Below, piece after piece: positions 8,178 through 14,359 of a stretch of DNA of 37,453 nucleotides. The stretch covers positions 1-37,453 of the forward strand of contig CAIYGI010000017.1 in the NCBI GenBank assembly GCA_903925685.1. Direction: 5' to 3'. The position numbers were made by a program, and so were the translations under genes. Every line of letters starts with the position of its first letter. The stretch's first letter is position 1. A model generated the notes under the pieces. It did not search any database. It had not been told where the DNA came from and saw only the letters and a program-made list of their open reading frames with translations. The DNA comes from an uncultured bacterium. GTDB lineage: Bacteria > Verrucomicrobiota > Kiritimatiellia > CAIKKV01 > CAIYGI01.

Positions 8178-8816
8178 ATGAAGAAACAACATGTTGGAAT
8201 CGCCGCGTTGGCCATGGCGCTTTGCGTGAGCGCGGTTGCAGCGGCGCCGGCGGCCACCAATCCGCCGCTTGCGGCGGCGACCAATTGGCCGCGCGATCCC
8301 GGCGCCGAAGCGAAATGGAACGCACGGAACGAACGTCTGACCAGAAAGGACGACGCCGGGTTGCAGCAGGAAACCCAGATCATGAAACTGCTGGAACGGC
8401 CGGAGGCGGTCAAGGAACTTAATCTTTCGGACGATCAAAAGAACGCGCTGAAAAAAGCGCGCGAGGATTTTACCCCGCGCTGCGCGGAGACGATTCGAAA
8501 ACTGGAAACCTCGCTGGTACGCCAGGTGGAACTGCTCAAGCAGGACACCCCTGATGCCGCGGCTTTGGATAAAGCGGTCGAAGTTTCCGGACGGTTGCGC
8601 ACGGATCTCGCAAAGCTTCGGATGCAGCATCTTGTGGTGGTGCTCAAAACCATCAACCCCGATCAACGGCGGAAACTTAACGACTTGCTGCGGAAGGCTG
8701 GCGACAAGGATAAAAAAAAGGGCGCCGACAACGGCCGGCGTGAACGGGTCAAGCAGATGCTGAGCGATCGCAAGGATGCGGCAGCCAACACAAACGACCC
8801 CGCCGCGAAACCGTAA
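8178..8816 (+). CDS. Exported Spy/CpxP-like (LTxxQ) periplasmic protein, putative
   Basis: A 212-residue protein with a clear signal peptide: 'MKKQ' then a hydrophobic stretch and an 'AVAAAPA' cleavage region. The mature part is charged and helical, with 'ELNLSDDQKNALKKAREDF' and a second 'KTINPDQRRKLNDLL', resembling the LTxxQ repeats of Spy/CpxP envelope-stress or metal-sensing proteins. The C-terminus is very lysine-rich. It shares a strand with the M24 gene, and its ribosome-binding site lies in a hairpin. The assignment rests on pattern only; the role could be periplasmic chaperone or stress sensor. Confidence 0.55.
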   Translation: MKKQHVGIAALAMALCVSAVAAAPAATNPPLAAATNWPRDPGAEAKWNARNERLTRKDDAGLQQETQIMKLLERPEAVKELNLSDDQKNALKKAREDFTPRCAETIRKLETSLVRQVELLKQDTPDAAALDKAVEVSGRLRTDLAKLRMQHLVVVLKTINPDQRRKLNDLLRKAGDKDKKKGADNGRRERVKQMLSDRKDAAANTNDPAAKP

Positions 8817-8831
8817 TGGCGGGCCAATCTT

Positions 8832-8849
8832 CCTTCAGCCTATCTACCT
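8832..8849. repeat. Dispersed 18-bp repeat, copy 1
   Basis: CCTTCAGCCTATCTACCT is identical to bases 35936-35953. Here it lies between two convergent genes and includes the thiL stop codon (CTA, 8844-8846 on the plus strand). Both copies are preceded within a few bases by CAATCT. Confidence 0.75.
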
Positions 8850-9791
8850 TTTAAAGTGCTCATAGCCGCCTGCGAGCGGCGCGGATGTTCCGTCGGGGCT
8901 GAAGATCAACACGCCAGCCGCGGCGGCGGTGAACGATCCAATGCGGGAACAGGCCAGGCCGAAGGTCGCGCGCCAGGCGGCCTCGAAGGCCGCGCGCCGT
9001 TCCGCCGCCACGCTGAAAAGAAGTTCGAAATCCTCGCCGTCGTGCAGGGCGTGCGCCAGCGGATCGCGGGCGTCGGGGTGCGCGAATACTTCCGGGGCGA
9101 TCGGCAGCGCCTCCGTCCGCAAGCTGGCCCCCACGCGCGACGCCACGCAAAGCCGCGGCAGATCGGCCCCCAGTCCGTCGCTCAGGTCCATCATCGCCGT
9201 GGCCCAGCCCTGCGCCCGCAGCCAGACCCCCTCTTTGAGACGCGGCGAAAAGTTCAGATGGCGGCCCGCCAGGCTGCCGCCCAGGGCGCCGGTGACGTAG
9301 ATTTCTTCGCCAGCCTGCGCCGTGCTGCGCAAGACGGCTGTTCCGCGCGGCACGCGGCCGACGGCGAACACGTGCAGTTCAAGGAGCGTGCCGCGCGCGC
9401 AGTCGCCGCCCACGATGGCCAGTCCGTAGCGCGCCGCGGTCGCCTGCGCGCCTTCGTAGATGGCCTCGACGCGCTCCATGGCGGTCGCTGCCGGCGCGAC
9501 CAGATCGATCAGCCCCCAGAGCGGTTCGGCGCCCATGGCGGCGAGATCGCTGAGCGCGCGCGCCACGGCCTTGTGGCCGACCGCGCCGGGGAGATCGCCG
9601 GGACCGACATGCACGCCTTCGATCACGGGGTCGCTGGTGAGCACGAGATCTTCCACGGCGTCGGACGCGAGCCGCACGATGGCGCAATCGTCGCCGGGTC
9701 CGACCACGACCGTGCCGCCGGCGGCCGGCAGCCGCCGCGTCAGCCGCTCAACCAGCGCCCGTTCGCCCAGTTCCGCCAATGTCGTCGTCAT
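8844..9791 (-). CDS. thiL: Thiamine-monophosphate kinase
   Basis: ThiL phosphorylates thiamine monophosphate to thiamine diphosphate, the last step of cofactor synthesis. The 315 residues have the family's usual length and motifs: N-terminal 'LGERALVERL', 'VVGPGDDCAIV' (Mg-ATP binding), 'TSDPVIEGVH', 'GHKAVARALSDLAAMGA', 'IVGGDCARG', 'MMDLSDGLGADL' and 'HDGEDFELLF'. It converges with the Spy-like gene and is divergent from the small gene at 9856. No other thiamine genes are nearby. Confidence 0.96.
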   Translation of the reverse strand: MTTTLAELGERALVERLTRRLPAAGGTVVVGPGDDCAIVRLASDAVEDLVLTSDPVIEGVHVGPGDLPGAVGHKAVARALSDLAAMGAEPLWGLIDLVAPAATAMERVEAIYEGAQATAARYGLAIVGGDCARGTLLELHVFAVGRVPRGTAVLRSTAQAGEEIYVTGALGGSLAGRHLNFSPRLKEGVWLRAQGWATAMMDLSDGLGADLPRLCVASRVGASLRTEALPIAPEVFAHPDARDPLAHALHDGEDFELLFSVAAERRAAFEAAWRATFGLACSRIGSFTAAAAGVLIFSPDGTSAPLAGGYEHFKR

Positions 9792-9818
9792 GCCGTTAAC
9801 CTACCACACCTTTACTGC

Positions 9819-9848
9819 TTGTGACACCGGCCAGAAAAAGCGTATCTT
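9819..9848 (+). promoter_or_regulatory. Candidate promoter for a leaderless transcript
   Basis: TTGTGA (9819-9824), an 18-bp spacer and TATCTT (9843-9848) place the transcription start at or within a base or two of the ATG at 9856. No Shine-Dalgarno precedes that ATG. Confidence 0.45.
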
Positions 9849-9855
9849 TGCACTG

Positions 9856-10104
9856 ATGAAAAGACTTTCCACAAAGCCGACGGGGCTCGAATTGGTGGAG
9901 CAAGAGTGGCTGGATTGGTATCGCCTGAACCCCGGCCAACGTTGGCGGGAAACCGGCAAATTATGGAAGTTTTATCAAGAAGCGGGGGGTAGTCTTGATC
10001 CCGAACCCGATAGGCAAAGTCCTTTCGACATTGCATACCTGCCGCGTGCGGTATCTGCTCATGGGCGGCCAGGCGTGCGTGTTTTACGGCGCAGCCGAAT
10101 TTAG
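9856..10104 (+). CDS. Small protein overlapping a nucleotidyltransferase gene
   Basis: An 82-residue protein rich in Trp and charged residues ('LVEQEWLDWYRLNPGQRW', 'GKLWKFYQEAGGSLDPEPD'). The 'WYRLxPxxRW...LDPEPDxQSPF' pattern seems to recur in small proteins encoded just upstream of nucleotidyltransferases; I recall this as a genome-context association, not a characterised family. The last third overlaps the nucleotidyltransferase frame by 110 bp, which is unusually long. It has no ribosome-binding site, and a -10 box lies 7 nt upstream of the ATG. It may be the antitoxin or adaptor partner of the following gene. Function unknown. Confidence 0.65.
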   Translation: MKRLSTKPTGLELVEQEWLDWYRLNPGQRWRETGKLWKFYQEAGGSLDPEPDRQSPFDIAYLPRAVSAHGRPGVRVLRRSRI

Positions 10105-10753
10105 CCGGGACACGGATATTGTCATCCTGGCGGATGCGGACAACATCGGGCGCCTGAACTCCGCGCTTTCCGCGCTGGAGGCCGAATGCATCGCCGTTCC
10201 CCCGCTGCGGCTGGACTATCTGGTCAGAGGACACGCGGTCCATTTCAGATGTCATCATCCGGAAGCCGACGGTATTCGCATCGACGTGATGTCGGTGCTC
10301 CGGTGCGTCGCGGATTTCGAGACACTCTGGTCGCGCCGTATGACAGTTGAGTTGCCTGGAGGGGACGTGTATGAACTCCTGTCGGTTCCAGACTTGGTGC
10401 AGGCCAAAAAGACCCAGCGCGACAAGGACTGGCCCATGGTGCAAAGGTTGATCGAGGCGCATTACGAGGGAAACCGCGGACAGCCTAATTCCGAGCAAAT
10501 CGTCTTCTGGTTTCAGGAGGCGCGCACACCCGAACTATTAGTGGAGTTGACCCGATCGTTCCCAAATATCGCCTCCGGTCTGGTCGCATCGCGTCCCCTT
10601 TTGGGCGAGGCCATGCGTGGCGATATCGATGCGTTGCGACCGGCTCTTCGGGACGAGGAGGATCGTATCCGCGCCGAAGATCGTGCCTACTGGGCTCCTT
10701 TGCGCAAGGAGCTCGAGCAGTTGCGGCATTCCTCCGGCGCGGGGCAGCAGTGA
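9995..10753 (+). CDS. Nucleotidyltransferase-fold protein (putative toxin or modifying enzyme)
   Basis: A 252-residue protein with the Pol-beta nucleotidyltransferase signature near its start: 'LLMGGQACVFYG' then 'SRDTDIVIL', giving the GG...DxD metal-binding core, and a third acidic strand in 'RIDVMSV'. The N-terminal helix 'KVLSTLHTCRVRYL' requires a start at or near the TTG at 9995, which has a G-rich Shine-Dalgarno (9984-9989) 5 nt before it. The C-terminal half is helical and unlike AbiEii proteins I recognise. It overlaps the 82-residue gene by 110 bp and probably works with it. It converges with the glycosyltransferase gene, 15 bp apart. Confidence 0.75.
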   Translation: MIPNPIGKVLSTLHTCRVRYLLMGGQACVFYGAAEFSRDTDIVILADADNIGRLNSALSALEAECIAVPPLRLDYLVRGHAVHFRCHHPEADGIRIDVMSVLRCVADFETLWSRRMTVELPGGDVYELLSVPDLVQAKKTQRDKDWPMVQRLIEAHYEGNRGQPNSEQIVFWFQEARTPELLVELTRSFPNIASGLVASRPLLGEAMRGDIDALRPALRDEEDRIRAEDRAYWAPLRKELEQLRHSSGAGQQ

Positions 10754-10768
10754 CGATGCCCTGAAGCG

Positions 10769-12073
10769 CTATACGGTTGCGGTGTGGGTCCGCATCGCCG
10801 CGTAGGCATCCAGCAACCTGGCAGCCGTGGCCTGAATCGAAAAATCGCGCCGCACGATCTCGCGTCCCCGCGCGCCGAGCCGGCGGACGCGGGGCGGATT
10901 GGAGAGCAGTTCCTTCAAGGCGACGGTCAGGGCGGCGGCATCGTTCGGGGTATAAAGCAGGCCTCCGCCGGTGTCCTCGACCAGTTCCGTGAAGGCGCCC
11001 AGGCGCGGCTGCACCACGGGTACGCCCGCGGCCAGCGCCTCCAGGATGAAGGTTCCGAAGGCCCCGCCTTTCAGCGCGGGCGCCGAGAGCACCGTAAGCT
11101 GCGCCAGAAAGGCCGCGCGCGCGGGTTTGTCAAATTCGGCGAGCACGGTCAAATCCTTCTCCCACCCATGCGCGGCCAGTGCGCGCCGCGCGGCGGCCAG
11201 CACGGCCCGGTCGTCCCCCGTCTGTCCGCCGGTGGCGATCAGCCGCGTGGCGGCGAAGGCAGGCTCCTGTTTCAGCCGCACGAATGCCTCGACGAGCAGG
11301 CCGAATCCGTCGGCCTGCGAAAGGCGCGAGAGGTAACCGATGACGGGCGGGTCGAACGGCAGCGGGGAGTCCGTATAACCGTCGGTTGCGATGCCGACGG
11401 GCACGATCCGGATGCGCTGCGCGTCCAGCGCCAGGCGCCGGCCCATGTAATCGGCATAGTGACGGCTGACGGCGATGAATCCATCCACGTCGCGGGCCCG
11501 CTCCTGCATGGCGGCCCAGACTTCGGCGGCCTTGTCCGGCGCCATGGCGTCGAGCCAGGTATCCTCGTCCTGGAGCGAACAGACAAGCGTGGCGCCCAGG
11601 CGCTGTTTGAGCCGGCGGGCCAGACCCAGCAGCAGCGCATTGGAGATATGGATCACGTCGGGCGCAACGCCGGCGGCCAGCCAGTCGGTCAGACGTTCGA
11701 GTTCATCCGCCTGTCCGCCGTGTTCGCCGCGCAGCATCGAAAGGGTCAGCGCCTCCAGGCCGTCCGCGCGGGTGGCGCCCGCCTTCCGGGCGGCCCAGGC
11801 GAGCATGGGCGGGGCATCGAGCAGGCGCGAAACCCAGCGTGGCAGATGGCGCAAAGCGGGCAGCGCGTGCTTCAGATATAGACTGACGGCCCCGTAAAAG
11901 ACCGGGCTGCCGGAATGCCGGTCGGCGGCTTCGCCGAACAACGGCAGGTACATCGGCGCCATCACCACATCGTGTCCCAGCGCGCGCAGAGTCTGCACCA
12001 TGGCGATATCGCGCAGACAGTTCTGGCAGTAAAACGTATTGCCCGAGCCGGGCACGATCTGGACGATCTTCAT
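10769..12073 (-). CDS. GT4-family glycosyltransferase
   Basis: A 434-residue GT-B glycosyltransferase. It starts 'MKIVQIVPGSGNTFYCQNCLRD', close to the 'YCGSCLRD'-type start of PVC GT4 proteins. The C-terminal Rossmann domain has 'VIGYLSRLSQADGFGLLVEAF' and the nucleotide-sugar site 'GAFGTFILEALAAGVPVVQP' followed by 'GAFTELVEDTGGGLL'. The first Glu of the usual EX7E motif is replaced by Gly (the second, in 'LEALAAG', is present), so retaining catalysis may differ. It is probably cytoplasmic and acts on cell-envelope glycans; the substrate is unknown. It lies 6 bp after the 135-residue gene on the same strand. Confidence 0.88.
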   Translation of the reverse strand: MKIVQIVPGSGNTFYCQNCLRDIAMVQTLRALGHDVVMAPMYLPLFGEAADRHSGSPVFYGAVSLYLKHALPALRHLPRWVSRLLDAPPMLAWAARKAGATRADGLEALTLSMLRGEHGGQADELERLTDWLAAGVAPDVIHISNALLLGLARRLKQRLGATLVCSLQDEDTWLDAMAPDKAAEVWAAMQERARDVDGFIAVSRHYADYMGRRLALDAQRIRIVPVGIATDGYTDSPLPFDPPVIGYLSRLSQADGFGLLVEAFVRLKQEPAFAATRLIATGGQTGDDRAVLAAARRALAAHGWEKDLTVLAEFDKPARAAFLAQLTVLSAPALKGGAFGTFILEALAAGVPVVQPRLGAFTELVEDTGGGLLYTPNDAAALTVALKELLSNPPRVRRLGARGREIVRRDFSIQATAARLLDAYAAMRTHTATV

Positions 12074-12079
12074 ATGCCT

Positions 12080-12487
12080 TTACACTCGCGCCAGCGCATC
12101 GGACGAAACGAATAGGTTGCGGCGGCGAAAGGCGACCGGACTTTCCGCGAGCAAAATGGCCTTGAGGCTTTCCAGCGCTCCGGCAAACCATGGGCGATGC
12201 AGGTAGCAACGGGGCGATTCCGTCCACTCCGGTGGCTTCAACCCGGCTTCGCGACAAAGCGTCTCGACCGTCGCCGCCCAATAGGCGTTACAGTCCTCCT
12301 GAGACGGGGCATCGACCCACATGGGCGCCTCGTTCACCAAAGCCAGCTTCTCTTCCGCGGTTGCGGCCCGCATTCGAAAATCGTCAACGAGATCCCCCAG
12401 CCGCCACAAAGTCAACGGTTCGCCGCGTTGCATGGCGTCATTCCACTCCAGGCTAATCGCCCGCAGGCTCAGCAATGCTTGTTTCAT
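12080..12487 (-). CDS. Uncharacterised partner of a DUF6036-like nucleotidyltransferase
   Basis: A 135-residue soluble protein with no motif of known function. Recognisable stretches are 'LVDDFRMRAATAEEKLALVNEAP', 'NAYWAATVETLCREAGL', 'WFAGALESLKA' and 'ESPVAFRRRNLFVSSDAL'; the last two are the kind of block seen in proteins found with DUF6036 nucleotidyltransferases. Its ATG overlaps the nucleotidyltransferase stop by 4 bp, so the two are made together. It may be the antitoxin or targeting partner; this rests on context only. Confidence 0.65.
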   Translation of the reverse strand: MKQALLSLRAISLEWNDAMQRGEPLTLWRLGDLVDDFRMRAATAEEKLALVNEAPMWVDAPSQEDCNAYWAATVETLCREAGLKPPEWTESPRCYLHRPWFAGALESLKAILLAESPVAFRRRNLFVSSDALARV

Positions 12488-13008
12488 GACGACTCATGCT
12501 CCTGGCATAGTTCCTCGATTGCAAATCGCGTTTTGGGCTGGATCCGATTCCGAGGATAGTATTTCTCGACAATTTCCAGCACGGCCTCGGCCCGCCGCAA
12601 CCCGAGTTGTCGTATCAGGAATCGAATGTCCCGAATGTCCGTTTCGTCCTTTCCGATGCGCATGCTCATGCACTTCATGGCCAACAAGTATTCCGGCGCC
12701 GCAACGAATACTTTCAAGTGCGGCAGGTCGAGCAGGGGAAGTGTTTCGGCCCTGTCGCTGAGGAATCCCTTGACGGCATCGTTCAACCACCCCTCGGGAG
12801 CGCCATATTCGCGTGTCACTTCCGAGGCCGCCGCGTACACATCCGCCTTGGGAACGAATATGGCGTCCACATCCTTGGTGCTTACCCGTGCCTGATGCGC
12901 CAAGACCATCGCCGCGCCGCCGAAAAGCACGATTTCTCCCACAGTATTCCGGCGCCCAAGCAAATCCGAAAGACGGTTAAGATACGCTTCGATTTCCTTC
13001 CGTTCCAT
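12484..13008 (-). CDS. DUF6036-like nucleotidyltransferase
   Basis: A 174-residue protein with a short nucleotidyltransferase core: 'EIVLFGGAAMVLAHQ' then 'STKDVDAIFVP', giving the GG...DxD metal site, followed by 'YLLAMKCMSMRIGKDETDIRDIRFLI', the region AbiEii/DUF6036 proteins use after the core. Such proteins resemble the enzymes of AbiE and MNT toxin-antitoxin systems. It is coupled by ATGA to the 135-residue gene downstream. The MITE-like element lies about 50 bp upstream of its start. The toxin role is inference. Confidence 0.75.
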   Translation of the reverse strand: MERKEIEAYLNRLSDLLGRRNTVGEIVLFGGAAMVLAHQARVSTKDVDAIFVPKADVYAAASEVTREYGAPEGWLNDAVKGFLSDRAETLPLLDLPHLKVFVAAPEYLLAMKCMSMRIGKDETDIRDIRFLIRQLGLRRAEAVLEIVEKYYPRNRIQPKTRFAIEELCQEHESS

Positions 13009-13046
13009 ATCATCAAGCTAGCACCCCCCCCCTGCCGCCGCAAGTT

Positions 13047-13208
13047 CAAACTGACCAGCAATTCTCATTATGGCTCCTGACCCCCGCGACCTTGCGTCGC
13101 GGGTGAACATGATTGGTGGAAAACGCGGGCATTTTCCACCAATCATCCGCTCCTGCCGCGCGAGGCGGCAGGGGACAAGAACCATAATGAGAATTGCTGC
13201 AAACTGAC
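13047..13208. mobile_element. MITE-like element (13056-13199) with 9-bp target-site duplication
   Basis: The 144-bp element has perfect 18-bp terminal inverted repeats, CAGCAATTCTCATTATGG (13056-13073) and its complement (13182-13199). The 9-bp direct repeat CAAACTGAC abuts both ends (13047-13055 and 13200-13208). Inside are three perfect hairpins: CCCGCGAC/GTCGCGGG (13083-13103), ATGATTGGTGGAAAA/TTTTCCACCAATCAT (13109-13146) and CCTGCCGC/GCGGCAGG (13152-13172). The whole folds as a four-way cloverleaf. It has no reading frame of its own and would depend on a transposase elsewhere. The family is unidentified; 9-bp duplications occur, for example, with IS4-group elements. Confidence 0.85.
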
Positions 13209-13284
13209 GTCGCAGAGCGACAGGGGCGGCTTTTTTCACTCCTGAGCCGTGAAGTTATCCGCATGTTCCACATTATTTTCATGC

Positions 13285-13290
13285 TATGAT
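13285..13290 (+). promoter_or_regulatory. Candidate -10 box of ispH, suggesting a leaderless mRNA
   Basis: TATGAT lies 6 nt before the ispH ATG, and no Shine-Dalgarno precedes the start. A -35 box is not convincing at the expected place (13262-13267). Confidence 0.4.
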
Positions 13291-13296
13291 TTGCTC

Positions 13297-14145
13297 ATGC
13301 GCGTGCTAACCGCACAATCCGCCGGGTTTTGCTGGGGTGTCCAACAGGCTGTGGACAAGGCTCGCCGTCTGGCGCGCGAGACGGGCGGGCCGGTGCATAC
13401 CGACGGGCCGCTGATTCACAACGAGCAGATGCTGGCCTGCCTGCGCGCCGAGGGTATTCGCGAGACGGACGATCCTGCCGCCCTCCGCGACGGCACGCTG
13501 ATGATTCGCGCCCACGGCATTCCACCCGCCCGGCGCGCCTGGCTGGCCGGGCTGCCGGTGCGCCTGGCCGATGCCACCTGCCGCGATGTGGCGCGTATTC
13601 AGGGATTGATCCGCAAACATGCCGCCCGCGGCTTCCACACGGTGATTTTCGGCGACCCCGACCATGCCGAGGTCCTCGGACTGCTGGGTTTCGCCGAAGG
13701 GCGCGGCCATGTCGTCCAAAGCCCCAATGAGGTGGACGCCCTGCCCGCCGGCTTGGAGCCGGTCTGTCTGGTGGCCCAGTCCACGGAGTTTGTGGATTTA
13801 TACGAAGCCGTGGCGGCGGCGATCCTCCGGCGCTATCCCGGCGCCGTGGTGCTCGAAACGATCTGCGCCGCCACGCGCGAACGGCAGGCGGAGCTTGGCC
13901 GGCTGGCGCGCGAGGCGGATGCGGTGGTGGTGGTCGGCGGACGCGCCAGCGCCAATACTCTGCGACTGGTGGAACTGGCGCGGCGCGACAAGCCCACCTT
14001 TCATGTGCAGACGGCCGCCGGCCTGGATCCCGCCGCGCTCAGGGCTTTCCGCACCGTCGCGCTCACCGCCGGCGCTTCAACCCCGGACTTCCTGATCGCC
14101 GAGGTGCGCAGGGCGCTGGAAGCGATCACGCTGGAAGAACACTGA
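13297..14145 (+). CDS. ispH: 4-hydroxy-3-methylbut-2-enyl diphosphate reductase
   Basis: IspH is the last enzyme of the non-mevalonate isoprenoid pathway, making IPP and DMAPP with an Fe-S cluster. The 282-residue protein has all three cluster cysteines, Cys12 in 'GFCWGV', Cys95 in 'DATCRD' and Cys190 in 'ETICAAT'. It also has the substrate motifs 'HTDGPLIHNEQ', 'IRAHGIPP', 'GDPDHAEVLGLLG', 'AQSTEF' and 'TAGASTPDFLI'. I chose the ATG at 13297 because the protein then starts as in the family; the frame is open upstream to 13249. It is slightly shorter than the E. coli enzyme. Confidence 0.95.
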   Translation: MRVLTAQSAGFCWGVQQAVDKARRLARETGGPVHTDGPLIHNEQMLACLRAEGIRETDDPAALRDGTLMIRAHGIPPARRAWLAGLPVRLADATCRDVARIQGLIRKHAARGFHTVIFGDPDHAEVLGLLGFAEGRGHVVQSPNEVDALPAGLEPVCLVAQSTEFVDLYEAVAAAILRRYPGAVVLETICAATRERQAELGRLAREADAVVVVGGRASANTLRLVELARRDKPTFHVQTAAGLDPAALRAFRTVALTAGASTPDFLIAEVRRALEAITLEEH

Positions 14146-14158
14146 TCGACACAAAAAA

Positions 14159-14188
14159 ACGAGGCGATCCAGCAATGAATCGCCTCGT
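14159..14188 (-). terminator. Intrinsic terminator (minus strand)
   Basis: A perfect 10-bp stem, ACGAGGCGAT (14159-14168) and ATCGCCTCGT (14179-14188), with a 10-nt loop. Read on the minus strand it is followed by a run of seven T (plus-strand A-run 14153-14159), a standard Rho-independent signal. It would end the gsp/TPR transcript arriving from the right and also lies 13 bp after ispH. Bases 14189-14359 hold no gene that I can see. Confidence 0.8.
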
Positions 14189-14359
14189 AAAACCGCCGAT
14201 TTGGGTTTTCCAACTTCGTTATGCGCCTTTATCCTTCATGATTCCCCCCTTTTTCCTCAACGGAAAACTGTCTAAGAATATCAAACCGCAGCTTCCTTGT
14301 ACATTAGAATCTGACGACGTATCCAACTAACCGACAAACCGACAAACTTGCCCTTCGCC

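Noticed and set aside
13056-13199. Possible tRNA or structured ncRNA because of the cloverleaf fold
   Set aside because: There are no tRNA consensus bases or CCA. Terminal inverted repeats with flanking target duplication point to a mobile element instead, although it may be transcribed.
14300-14350. Short 8-bp repeat AACCGACA near 14327-14347
   Set aside because: There are only about two and a half copies with no flanking structure; likely chance.
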